Source: Spirochaetia bacterium
GTDB taxonomy: Bacteria; Oederibacteriota; PGYV01; Palsa-1178
Direction of reading: 5' to 3'
Assembly (NCBI GenBank): GCA_021372235.1
Contig: JAJFUW010000019.1
Location: forward strand, 1 to 44,739
DNA: 44,739 nt
Shown: one piece after another, positions 32,073 to 40,076 of the stretch
Layout of the letters: each line of letters begins with the position of its first letter
How positions within the stretch are numbered: the stretch's first letter is position 1
Notes under the pieces: generated by a model
Told to the model about the DNA's origin: nothing
What the model saw: the letters and a program-made list of their open reading frames with translations, nothing else
The model's database searches: none
Translations under genes and position numbers: made by a program

Positions 32073-33326
32073 ATGTTCATAGACCTGGTGACGATAAAGG
32101 TAAAATCCGGCAGCGGCGGGAGCGGCATGTCCTCGTTCAGGCGCGAAAAATACGTACCAAAGGGAGGGCCTGACGGCGGTGACGGAGGCCGCGGAGGCCA
32201 CATCATACTCGAAGCAGACCGAAACCTGACAACACTTGTGGATTTCCATTATTCAGGTCATTATACGGCAAAAGACGGCGGTAAAGGCGCGGGCGCCAAC
32301 AGGCACGGCCGTAACGCCGAGGATATGGTAATAAAATGTCCGATAGGAACGGTGGTCAAGGACCCGCAGACCGGGGCGGTACTCAAGGATTTGACGGTTC
32401 ACGGCGAACTTTTCAGGATAGCGCGCGGCGGGCGCGGAGGCAGGGGCAACGCACGTTTCAGGTCTTCCACCAGGCAGACTCCGAGGTTCTATGAAAAAGG
32501 GGAACCGGGAGAGGAAAAGGAACTGGTACTGGAGTTAAAGATGCTGGCCGATGTGGGAATCATTGGCATGGCGAACGCGGGTAAGTCGACCCTGTTGTCA
32601 AAAATATCAAACGCCCATCCGAAAATAGCCGACTATCCGTTTACCACACTGACACCGGTGCTGGGGATAGTAAAATACGGCGAGTATGATTCTTTTGTGG
32701 TGGCGGACATCCCCGGCCTGATCGAAGGGGCCTCTGACGGCAAAGGCCTGGGCTTTGATTTCCTCCGGCACATAGAGAGGACGAGACTTTACATACACGT
32801 GGTCGACCCCACACAGGGCGATGTGGCGGAGAATTTCAACATGATAAACAACGAACTTAAAAAATACGACAGGAAGCTCTCAAAGAGGCCGCAGGTCGTG
32901 GTGATAAACAAGACGGACCTGCTGACGGAGAAAGAGATAAAGGCCATAAAGGCGGCCTTTAAGAAAAAAAAGGTTACCATAGAGTTCATATCGGCCAAGC
33001 AGAAGGAAGGCCTCGAAAAGGTAATAAACACGGTCTATAATATGCTGAAAGAACTTCCGGCCGTGCAGGAAATACAGCCGAGTTTTGTACCGGAAAAATT
33101 GGAAAGACCCGTTGTTGAAAAACTTTTCGATGGCGTATACAGGCTTTACAGCAAGCGCGTGGAAAAAAAGGTGGCCATGATGGATTTTAACAATCCCGAG
33201 ACAACCGGCGTGTTCATGAGATACCTGGAGGGCGAGGGGCTGGACGAACTTTTCCGGGAGAACGGCGTACAACCCGGCGATACGATAGTGATAGGAGAGA
33301 GGGAGTTCGTGTACGAAGAAGATTAA
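32073..33326 (+). CDS. obg: Obg-family GTPase
   Basis: A 417-residue ribosome-assembly GTPase. The glycine-rich Obg fold occupies residues 1 to about 158 (GGDGGRGGHIILEADRNLTT, GGRGGRGNARF). The G domain has G1 MANAGKSTLLS, the switch stretch KIADYPFTTLTP, G3 DIPGLIEGAS and G4 NKTD. The last 80 residues (VYRLYSKRVEKKVAMMDFNN, then GVQPGDTIVIGEREF) are the OCT domain. G1 has Ala where most Obg proteins have Pro. The position after rplU-rpmA is the standard bacterial context. Confidence 0.96.
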   Translation: MFIDLVTIKVKSGSGGSGMSSFRREKYVPKGGPDGGDGGRGGHIILEADRNLTTLVDFHYSGHYTAKDGGKGAGANRHGRNAEDMVIKCPIGTVVKDPQTGAVLKDLTVHGELFRIARGGRGGRGNARFRSSTRQTPRFYEKGEPGEEKELVLELKMLADVGIIGMANAGKSTLLSKISNAHPKIADYPFTTLTPVLGIVKYGEYDSFVVADIPGLIEGASDGKGLGFDFLRHIERTRLYIHVVDPTQGDVAENFNMINNELKKYDRKLSKRPQVVVINKTDLLTEKEIKAIKAAFKKKKVTIEFISAKQKEGLEKVINTVYNMLKELPAVQEIQPSFVPEKLERPVVEKLFDGVYRLYSKRVEKKVAMMDFNNPETTGVFMRYLEGEGLDELFRENGVQPGDTIVIGEREFVYEED

Positions 33327-33385
33327 GACGTGTTCCGGGTTCCAAAGGGCTGTTGCATAAGGCTTGAATACTTAAGGAGTGTTTT

Positions 33386-34486
33386 ATGTATAAACGTATT
33401 GTCGTCAAGGTCGGCACCAACCTTTTAACTGACACAAAGGGATTTAATAAAGGCTTCCTGAAGTCCCTTGTGAGACAGTTGTCTAACCTGCATACAAGGG
33501 GCAAGGAGATAATACTTGTTTCCTCGGGCGCTATCGGGTGCGGGGCCCACAGGATGGGTTTTTCTGCGAAACCGACGGCGCTGTCGGAAAAGCAAGCCAC
33601 GGCCGCCATCGGGCAGATAATGCTTATGCAGGCTTATGAAACGGCTTTTTCGGAAAAGGGCATAATAGTTGCCCAGGTGCTTTTGGGTCATGACGACATA
33701 AAAAACAAGGCGCGCAACGTGAACTCGCGTAACACACTGAACACCCTGCTCGGATGGAAGACCATACCTATAGTAAACGAGAATGACACGGTCGCCACTG
33801 ACGAGATAAAGTTCGGCGACAACGACACACTGGCCGGCATAGTAGGCAGTCTGGTATCGGCGGATATTGTCATCATCCTGACCTCCGTGGACGGCATATA
33901 CGACAAAAATCCCGACGACAACCCGGACGCGAAAATAATACCGGATATATCGGATATTCACGAGGCTATCGGTAATATCAAAACCGACGGTAAAACCAGC
34001 CTGGGCACCGGAGGCATGGTGACAAAACTGGAAATCGCACGCAAACTGAATCTCGTGGGTATACCGCTGGTTATAGCCAACGGCAACAGGGAAAATGTCA
34101 TAGAGAACATAGTCGCCGGTAAAAAGGAGGGGACCATAGTCCGTGAAAAAAACGGCAAGGTGGACTCAAAAAAGCGCTATATACTCATGTCGCTAAAGGT
34201 CAAAGGCGAGATAAAGGTTGACGACGGGGCTCGCAACGTCCTGCTAAATGCGGGCAAATCATTGCTCGCGGTAGGTATTACCCATGCCACGGGTGATTTC
34301 GCGTTTGGCGATGCCGTGGAGATTGTTGACTCCAGAGGCCGCAAGATAGGCAAGGGCATTACCAATTACTCATCAAAACAGCTCATTATACTTAAGGGCA
34401 AAAAAAACGCGGAGATACAGCGGATGGGCCTGGACAATTACTATGAAGAGGTTATCCACCGCGATAACCTGACTGTCTATAAATAG
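33386..34486 (+). CDS. proB: Glutamate 5-kinase
   Basis: A 366-residue enzyme that phosphorylates glutamate at the gamma carboxyl in the first step of proline synthesis. The amino-acid-kinase domain shows VVKVGTNLLTD, ILVSSGAIGCG, VNENDTVATDEIKFGDND (substrate and Mg site) and the GTGGMVTKLEIA loop. From about residue 270 a PUA domain follows (ILMSLKVKGEIKVDDGARN, GITHATGDFAFGDAVEI), as in E. coli ProB, where it takes part in feedback control. TAAGGAG precedes the ATG. proA is not in the window. It follows obg by 59 bases, a frequent arrangement. Confidence 0.95.
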   Translation: MYKRIVVKVGTNLLTDTKGFNKGFLKSLVRQLSNLHTRGKEIILVSSGAIGCGAHRMGFSAKPTALSEKQATAAIGQIMLMQAYETAFSEKGIIVAQVLLGHDDIKNKARNVNSRNTLNTLLGWKTIPIVNENDTVATDEIKFGDNDTLAGIVGSLVSADIVIILTSVDGIYDKNPDDNPDAKIIPDISDIHEAIGNIKTDGKTSLGTGGMVTKLEIARKLNLVGIPLVIANGNRENVIENIVAGKKEGTIVREKNGKVDSKKRYILMSLKVKGEIKVDDGARNVLLNAGKSLLAVGITHATGDFAFGDAVEIVDSRGRKIGKGITNYSSKQLIILKGKKNAEIQRMGLDNYYEEVIHRDNLTVYK

Positions 34487-34542
34487 CGCCCTTTAAATTT
34501 CGAACGTTGAATTCCGGGCTTCAAACTTAAAAAGGGGGGGAT

Positions 34543-36276
34543 GTGACCAATAACCGCATCATAGAGGTCCTCCACGAAATAGCCGAACTCCTTGAACTCA
34601 AAGGTGAGAATAAATTCAAGATACGCGCATACTTAAAACTGGCCGCATTTCTGTCAGGATATGAAAGGGAACTGACGGATGTGTATGCCGCCGGAGGTAA
34701 AGATGCCGTTCTCGAGGTTCCCAATATAGGGGAAGGCATAGGTAAAAAGATAATCGAGCTCCTGCAGACAGGAAAATTGAAATATCTGGAGGAACTGCGC
34801 GCGTCGCTGCCCGAGGGCGTGGAAACATTCATGAAGATACCCGGCATGGGACCCAGGACAGCGGTTTTTGTATCGCAACAGATGCACGCCAAAAATGTGG
34901 AAGAACTGGAGGCGCTGCTGGAGAATCATAAACTCTCCGGCATGAAGGGCTTTGGGGAAAAGACAGAGGAAAAGATACGCAGGGGAATAGCCCTCTACAG
35001 GCGCGGCGAGAGCAGGAAATACCTGAACGTGGCCTTTGCCGCGGCCGCCGAAATAATAAGCGAACTTAAAAAAAGGCACAAATTTACCAGGATAGAGTAC
35101 GCGGGAAGCCTGCGCAGGCTAAAAGAGACCGTGGGCGACGTGGACATACTGGCGGAATCGGACGATAAAAGCGTGATGGATACGTTCACAACCCTTGATT
35201 GTGTGAAGGATGTGATAGTAAAAGGGGATACCAAAAGTTCGGTCAACACCGTGCACGGCATGCAGGCGGACCTGCGGCTTGTGGAACCCGGTGCGTGGGG
35301 CGCGGCTCTGCAGTATTTTACGGGCTCAAAGGAACATAATGTGCTCCTGCGTGAAATAGCGGTAAAAAAGGGGTACAAACTCAACGAATACGGCCTGTTC
35401 ACGGCCGACGGTAAAAAGAAGACAGAGAGCGCTTCCGAAGAGGAGATATACGGAAAACTCAGTCTGGATTACATACCGCCGGAATTGCGCGAAGGCTCGG
35501 GCGAAATAGAGGCGGCGTTAAAGCATGCGCTCCCGGACCTGATTGTACAGGAGGATATCAAGGGAGACCTGCATTCACACTCCTCCTATTCGGATGGCAG
35601 TGACGAAATAAGCGTCATGGCGGCGTCCGCAAAAAAAATGGGGTATAAATATCTGGCTATAACGGACCATTCCAAATCGCTTAAAGTTGCGCACGGCATC
35701 GATGATAAGACAATGCTGAAAAAGATAAAAGAGATAGACGAACTCAACAAAAATCAGAAAGGTTTCATGATATTAAAAGGAACGGAAGTTGATATCCTGC
35801 CAGACGGGTCGCTGGATTACCCGGACGAACTGTTGGCCAAACTCGACATAGTGATAGGTTCGATTCACATGAATTTCAGTATGGAACCGGCAGAGATGAC
35901 AGAGAGGCTAATCAGGGCGATAAATAACCCGTACCTCAATATTATTGGTCATATAAGCGGCAGGCTCATAAACCACAGGGAACCATATGAGTTTGATTAT
36001 GAAGAGGTATTCAAGGCCGCAAAAAAAACCGGTACGGCGCTGGAAATCAACGCCAACCCCGAGAGACTCGACTTAACCGATGTAAAGGTAAAAGCTGCGG
36101 TGGGTCACGGTGTAAAACTTGCCATAGGCACGGACTCACACGGCACCGAACAACTCGGACACATGATGTACGGGATTGGCGTGGCACGCAGGGGCTGGGC
36201 AACGAAAAACGACGTCATAAACACGTGGGACCTCGATAAACTGCTCGGATGGGTTGCTAAAAAACGAAAGGCTTAA
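34543..36276 (+). CDS. polX: Family X DNA polymerase with PHP domain
   Basis: A 577-residue bacterial PolX. Helix-hairpin-helix stretches (VPNIGEGIGKKIIELLQTGK, IPGMGPRTAVFVSQ) lead into the palm with the catalytic GDVDIL pair and the third Asp in QADLRLVEP. The C-terminal PHP domain has DLHSHSSYSDGSDE, AITDHSKSLKVAHG, GTEVDILPDG and GTDSHGTEQLGHM, all metal ligands in place, so 3'-5' exonuclease activity is expected. PolX repairs gapped DNA. The start is GTG at 34543 after AAGGGGGGG; an overlapping ATG at 34541 is followed at once by a stop. Confidence 0.95.
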   Translation: MTNNRIIEVLHEIAELLELKGENKFKIRAYLKLAAFLSGYERELTDVYAAGGKDAVLEVPNIGEGIGKKIIELLQTGKLKYLEELRASLPEGVETFMKIPGMGPRTAVFVSQQMHAKNVEELEALLENHKLSGMKGFGEKTEEKIRRGIALYRRGESRKYLNVAFAAAAEIISELKKRHKFTRIEYAGSLRRLKETVGDVDILAESDDKSVMDTFTTLDCVKDVIVKGDTKSSVNTVHGMQADLRLVEPGAWGAALQYFTGSKEHNVLLREIAVKKGYKLNEYGLFTADGKKKTESASEEEIYGKLSLDYIPPELREGSGEIEAALKHALPDLIVQEDIKGDLHSHSSYSDGSDEISVMAASAKKMGYKYLAITDHSKSLKVAHGIDDKTMLKKIKEIDELNKNQKGFMILKGTEVDILPDGSLDYPDELLAKLDIVIGSIHMNFSMEPAEMTERLIRAINNPYLNIIGHISGRLINHREPYEFDYEEVFKAAKKTGTALEINANPERLDLTDVKVKAAVGHGVKLAIGTDSHGTEQLGHMMYGIGVARRGWATKNDVINTWDLDKLLGWVAKKRKA

Positions 36277-36303
36277 AAACAATTTTAATAATTAACGGCA
36301 AGC

Positions 36304-36630
36304 TCACCGCTTTGTGAGGTATTCCGTCGTATAGACCTTTCCGCCATGCGTAATCGCTATCTTGATGAGTACGCTCCCGGGCTCAACTATACCGGCCGAC
36401 CAGCTGAACCTGTCGCGGCCTATGAGTTGTTCCCCGGATAATTCCTCCGGTCTGCCAGCGTCCTCGTAAGCGTGTGACGCCAGTGTCAGGCCAGCCACGT
36501 TTAAGTAGCGTACCCTGACCGAATCCAGGTACCATGAGGCGCCTATTTTTGCGGCTATGCCGTAAACAAACAGGAACAGATTTGCACAGATTATCAGCAT
36601 GACGCCGGCAAATATCAGGGTTTTTTTCAC
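36304..36630 (-). CDS. Small single-pass membrane protein C, unknown
   Basis: A 108-residue protein with one N-terminal membrane helix (about 5-27) and a periplasmic remainder ending GGKVYTTEYLTKR. It is the last of three small bitopic proteins encoded in a row; its ATG overlaps the stop of the preceding gene (ATGA). No prepilin-type cleavage site is present. The beta-like C-terminus may be a small accessory domain. No family is recognised. The gene converges on polX, 27 bases away, with no clear terminator. Confidence 0.65.
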   Translation of the reverse strand: MKKTLIFAGVMLIICANLFLFVYGIAAKIGASWYLDSVRVRYLNVAGLTLASHAYEDAGRPEELSGEQLIGRDRFSWSAGIVEPGSVLIKIAITHGGKVYTTEYLTKR

Positions 36631-37124
36631 AGCAACCCCCCGCCGGATTTCTCCTGCTTTGCCGGCAGGTATAGCGGGTCTATGTAATAGAGCGCGTCAA
36701 ATGATGCCGGGGCCCTGTGATATTTGAATCCCAGTATGGCCCCCGTCGAGGTAAATGAAAAGTCCTTCATGGAACGCAGATAATAGGTGTATTTTTTTCG
36801 TGAACTCGCGGGGTCGGGATGCTGGGAGATGACCAGCATGGAGCCGGATTTAACCGCGGTAAAACGGTCATAGAGCCCCGGCAGGACCACGCCCTGTTTG
36901 TCCAGCGACGGGAGCCTGAGTATGACGGTGTCAGGACCGGAGATGAGCCCGCCGAAACTGTCCTCCATCGAGGAGGCCGAGGAGCAGGCGTAATCAAAAT
37001 GTTTTTTTACCCTGAGAAAAGAGTCAAAAGCAGTGGATTTAAGATAGATGCCAAAAAAAACAAACTGGACCGCGAGCCATAGCACGCCGCATGAGATGAG
37101 TATGGAGGCCTTTATGAACTTCAT
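36627..37124 (-). CDS. Small single-pass membrane protein B, unknown
   Basis: A 165-residue protein with an N-terminal membrane helix (about 6-27) and an extracytoplasmic part of mixed strands (DTVILRLPSLDKQGVVLPG, then GSMLVISQHPD). It overlaps both neighbours by four bases (ATGA), so the three small membrane proteins are translationally coupled and probably act together. The helix-then-beta build recalls minor pseudopilins, but the prepilin peptidase motif is missing. No family is recognised. Confidence 0.65.
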   Translation of the reverse strand: MKFIKASILISCGVLWLAVQFVFFGIYLKSTAFDSFLRVKKHFDYACSSASSMEDSFGGLISGPDTVILRLPSLDKQGVVLPGLYDRFTAVKSGSMLVISQHPDPASSRKKYTYYLRSMKDFSFTSTGAILGFKYHRAPASFDALYYIDPLYLPAKQEKSGGGLL

Positions 37125-37483
37125 TTGCGTTCCCTCGCGTCAAGCAGGGTGGTTATGTTGTACGAGGTCCCTGTAGGCAGGCGGCACTCTATCATGGCCT
37201 GTCTCATGGAAACCCTGCCCGCGTAGAGGTCACAGTGCAGCAGCAAACGAAGGTTTTTGTTCTCTTCCAGTATGACCGTTGAATTATACGCGGGGAGTAC
37301 GACGGGAACTTCGGATTTGTCGGCCAGTTGCGGCAGGTACCTCATGAACTCAAACTGGTTGGAAGCCGCGGCCGCGGATATCCTGGTGTAGTAGGCGTCG
37401 GCATACATCCAGAGCCCGGATAACCCGAACACAAACGACGCAAGCAGGACCCAGTAGATCTCACCCAGGCGTTTGCCTTTCAT
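37121..37483 (-). CDS. Small single-pass membrane protein A, unknown
   Basis: About 120 residues: a short basic start (MKGKRLGEIYW), a membrane helix (about 9-30), and an extracytoplasmic part (MRYLPQLADKSEVPVVLPAY, then LLLHCDLYAG). An upstream ATG at 37504 is in frame, but the ATG at 37483 overlaps the stop of the preceding gene by four bases, exactly like the other junctions in this operon, and is preferred. Function unknown; with the next two genes it seems to form a small membrane complex. Confidence 0.65.
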   Translation of the reverse strand: MKGKRLGEIYWVLLASFVFGLSGLWMYADAYYTRISAAAASNQFEFMRYLPQLADKSEVPVVLPAYNSTVILEENKNLRLLLHCDLYAGRVSMRQAMIECRLPTGTSYNITTLLDARERK

Positions 37484-37995
37484 TTCAGGTTTTCTCCGAT
37501 CCATTTTTCAATATCGCGGCCTACCGTGGGAGAGTAGCCGCAATACACGAACTGTATGACTCTGTCACGGTCCAGTATCAGGACAGACGGCATGAAGGGA
37601 AATTTGTATGATTTTGGTATGTCCCGCCAGGCACAGCGGTACAGGATAAAGCAGCGCGACGTGAGTTCCTCTATGACCGCGTGGCTGTCCTGTTTTTGTA
37701 CATTAATCCATACTATATTGGGGCGTGATTTTAAGAATCCGGATATCTCTGCGGCAGCCGCACCTATTTTTTCCCTGTCACCCGTGTTATCCGTAAATGA
37801 GAGTATGACGGTACCTGACACCGCCATATCATTTAACCTGTATGTTACGCCGCCTTTGAAGCCGACTACAAAATCAGCGGCTTTATCGCCGGAAGTGGTC
37901 ATGTTCCTTAACGCGTGTTTTTTTGCGGCGTCTTTCCACGCGAAAACATCAAGCGCGAGCAACAGAAAGAGAAGCGTTATGACGGTTTTTTTCAT
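37480..37995 (-). CDS. Exported thioredoxin-fold-like protein lacking CxxC
   Basis: A 171-residue protein with a signal peptide (about 1-19, ending DVFA). The rest follows a redoxin plan: an opening strand with GTVILSFTDNTGDREKIGA, a helix, VWINVQKQD, and then FPFMPSVLILDRDRVIQFVY, which matches the cis-Pro plus D-R-D strand of TlpA-like proteins. The CxxC redox motif expected after the first strand is replaced by DNTGD, so a disulfide role is unlikely. Two Cys remain (SRCFILYRCAW). It starts at the base after the mnmE stop and is followed by three small membrane proteins. Confidence 0.65.
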   Translation of the reverse strand: MKKTVITLLFLLLALDVFAWKDAAKKHALRNMTTSGDKAADFVVGFKGGVTYRLNDMAVSGTVILSFTDNTGDREKIGAAAAEISGFLKSRPNIVWINVQKQDSHAVIEELTSRCFILYRCAWRDIPKSYKFPFMPSVLILDRDRVIQFVYCGYSPTVGRDIEKWIGENLK

Positions 37996-39372
37996 CTATT
38001 TACCCACGCAAAAATTTTTGAATATCTCGGTCAGTATTTCATCGTCGGCAACGGCGCCTATTATGGAACCAAGTTCCCGTATGGCGGCGCGGACATGTTC
38101 GGCTTTGAGTTCGACGCTCAACAACGGGGTGCGGGCGGCATTTAACTCCATGAGCGCCGCCTCGGCCCTTTGCTTGTGGCGCAGGCTCGATATGATGATG
38201 TCGCCTGAGGGTTTCAATCCGCCGGTGCCTATTATAATATCTTTTACCGTTTTTGTTAAGGTGTTTATTCCTTCGCCTGTTTTGCACGAAATGTGCAGGA
38301 CTGCAGCGGCGTTAAAGCCCGGCAGGGACCTCAGTGTGTCGTCGGAAAATGCGCAGGGCAGGTCTGATTTATTTATGGCTATGAGATGCTTCATGGAGTT
38401 TATGTCCCGGTAGAGCGATAGGTCTTCGGGGGACACGGGGCGCGAACCGTCAATTGTAAATATGGCGATGTGCGCCGAAGAAACAGCCTGTTTTGCCCGT
38501 TTAATGCCTTCTATTTCGATAGGATCGGAGCTCTCCCTGATTCCGGCTGTGTCTATGAATTTGAACCGGACGCCGTCTACAGAAATATGTTCCTCTATGG
38601 TGTCGCGGGTTGTTCCCGGTATGTGCGTGACAATGGCGCGTTCCCTTCCCAGTATGGCGTTTAAAAGGCTCGATTTTCCGGCGTTCGGAGTTCCGGTGAT
38701 GGCGGCGCGGATACCCTCTTTTAATAATATGCCGGAGTCTGCGTTTTTTATCATCTCCTCGAGGCCCGCGGCGATGAGCCCGGCCCGGGATACAAATCCG
38801 GCGCGTGCGGAGCCCTCGTGTTCAAAATCAATCTCTGCTTCTATCATGGCCAAAAGGGTCATCAGGGAAGAACGCAGGGAAACTATGGCCTCTTTTTCCG
38901 CACCGGACAGCTGCCGCAGTGAAAGCGACAGGGCCGCGGGGTTCCTGGCCGAGATGAGGTCAGCCACGGCCTCGGCCTGCGACAGGTCCAGCCTGCCGTT
39001 CAAAAACGCCCGCATGGTGAACTCTCCCGGGCCGGCCGGCCTGGCGCCTTTTTCGAGTAACAGTTCCATAACGCGTGAAAGTATGTACGGGTTGCCGTGG
39101 CAGGATATTTCCGCCATGTCCTCCGCGGTGTATGAGCGCGGGCCCCTGAAAAATGTCACCATCACCTCGTCTATGGCCCCGCCGCTGTCCGAAATAATTC
39201 CGTGCGCGGCTTTACCGGGCATCGGGGTTTGGGAACCGGACGGCTTGAATACGGAGTTGAGCACGGCCAGACATGACTGCCCGGAAATCCGGACTATGCC
39301 GAGCGCACTCTCCGCGGGATAGGTGGCTATGGCTGCTATCAGGTCATTTTGACGGTTTATAGGGTTGATGAT
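37996..39372 (-). CDS. mnmE: tRNA modification GTPase MnmE, probable AUC start
   Basis: MnmE, with MnmG, makes 5-substituted U34 in tRNAs. Seen are the N-terminal folate-binding domain (DLIAAIATYPAESALGIVRI, then VFRGPRSYTAEDMAEISCHG homologue), G1 GTPNAGKSSLLN, IPGTTRDTIEE, G3 DTAGI, G4 NKSD and the C-terminal CVGK with its conserved Cys. The first in-frame GTG (39264) is 36 codons inside this conserved region. The frame is open up to a stop near 39385 without ATG, GTG or TTG. An ATC at 39372 has AGAAGG seven bases upstream and gives 458 residues, the normal length. Other choices are CTG at 39342 or a frameshift near the out-of-frame ATG at 39347. Confidence 0.85.
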   Translation of the reverse strand: MINPINRQNDLIAAIATYPAESALGIVRISGQSCLAVLNSVFKPSGSQTPMPGKAAHGIISDSGGAIDEVMVTFFRGPRSYTAEDMAEISCHGNPYILSRVMELLLEKGARPAGPGEFTMRAFLNGRLDLSQAEAVADLISARNPAALSLSLRQLSGAEKEAIVSLRSSLMTLLAMIEAEIDFEHEGSARAGFVSRAGLIAAGLEEMIKNADSGILLKEGIRAAITGTPNAGKSSLLNAILGRERAIVTHIPGTTRDTIEEHISVDGVRFKFIDTAGIRESSDPIEIEGIKRAKQAVSSAHIAIFTIDGSRPVSPEDLSLYRDINSMKHLIAINKSDLPCAFSDDTLRSLPGFNAAAVLHISCKTGEGINTLTKTVKDIIIGTGGLKPSGDIIISSLRHKQRAEAALMELNAARTPLLSVELKAEHVRAAIRELGSIIGAVADDEILTEIFKNFCVGK

Positions 39373-40007
39373 ATTACGACCTTCTTATAGGAGCCCCTGC
39401 CGACGGAAAAAGTTTTCAGGGCAGGGTCGCTTTTGACAATTTCGTGGATAAACTTGCGTTCATAGGACGGCAGATAGTCGGTTACGGCCTCGCCTTCGGG
39501 GCCTTTTGCCCTGTCACATAGCCCCCTGCAGAACGAACGCAGGTACGACAAGCGTTTTTTCATATAGGAACCGGTGTCAACAACTATCGGGACATGGCGC
39601 CTCAACTGTTTGTCGAGTACCGTGGTCAGCAGGTACTGGAGGGCTATTATGTTCTGCCCGTTTTTGCCTATCAAAAGCCCGTCCCTGCCGTTCGTTGATA
39701 TTTCGAACACGGTGAGCCCGTCGCTGATTTTTTCGCTGACCGAGGCGCCGGAGAACCTCATCAGCGAGAGGAGTTTTACCAGAATGTCCCTGGCGTATGA
39801 AATGTCATGTCCCTGCGGGACGGCCGCGTCCGGGGCAGGACCGCGCGAAGGCCTTTGCCGGCATTCCACGGTATATTCGCGTTTGTTCAGAAAAATTTTT
39901 TCGCCGACCAGGTTCAGTAAAACAGAATCCAACTCCAGACCGGATTCCGCCAGGCACTCCCTGACAGCACCGGACAATGTGGCCGCACTCTTGCGGATGA
40001 AATCCAT
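39357..40007 (-). CDS. jag: Jag (SpoIIIJ-associated/KhpB-type) RNA-binding protein
   Basis: A 216-residue protein with the three Jag parts. The N-terminal Jag_N region (MDFIRKSAATLSGAVRECLA) comes first. A KH domain with DGLLIGKNGQNIIALQYL follows. An R3H domain has YERKFIHEIVKSDPALKTFS. Jag binds RNA and acts with YidC-linked functions in cell envelope growth. AGGGGG precedes the ATG. It sits between yidC and mnmE, the classic order, and its end overlaps the proposed mnmE start by 16 bases. Confidence 0.93.
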   Translation of the reverse strand: MDFIRKSAATLSGAVRECLAESGLELDSVLLNLVGEKIFLNKREYTVECRQRPSRGPAPDAAVPQGHDISYARDILVKLLSLMRFSGASVSEKISDGLTVFEISTNGRDGLLIGKNGQNIIALQYLLTTVLDKQLRRHVPIVVDTGSYMKKRLSYLRSFCRGLCDRAKGPEGEAVTDYLPSYERKFIHEIVKSDPALKTFSVGRGSYKKVVISSTL

Positions 40008-40076
40008 ATATCACCCCCTAAACAATTGACAATAGCGGCCGGCGGATGAAAACTATACCGCCAACCGGCAACGGTT

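Noticed and set aside
34487-34542. Possible hairpin around the polX ribosome binding site
   Set aside because: The arms (CCCTTTAAATTT against AAACTTAAAAAGGG) pair only imperfectly; not strong enough to list as a regulatory site.
39345-39347. ATG just after the jag stop as mnmE start
   Set aside because: It is in another frame and meets a stop after two codons; it would work only if a base is missing in the assembly.
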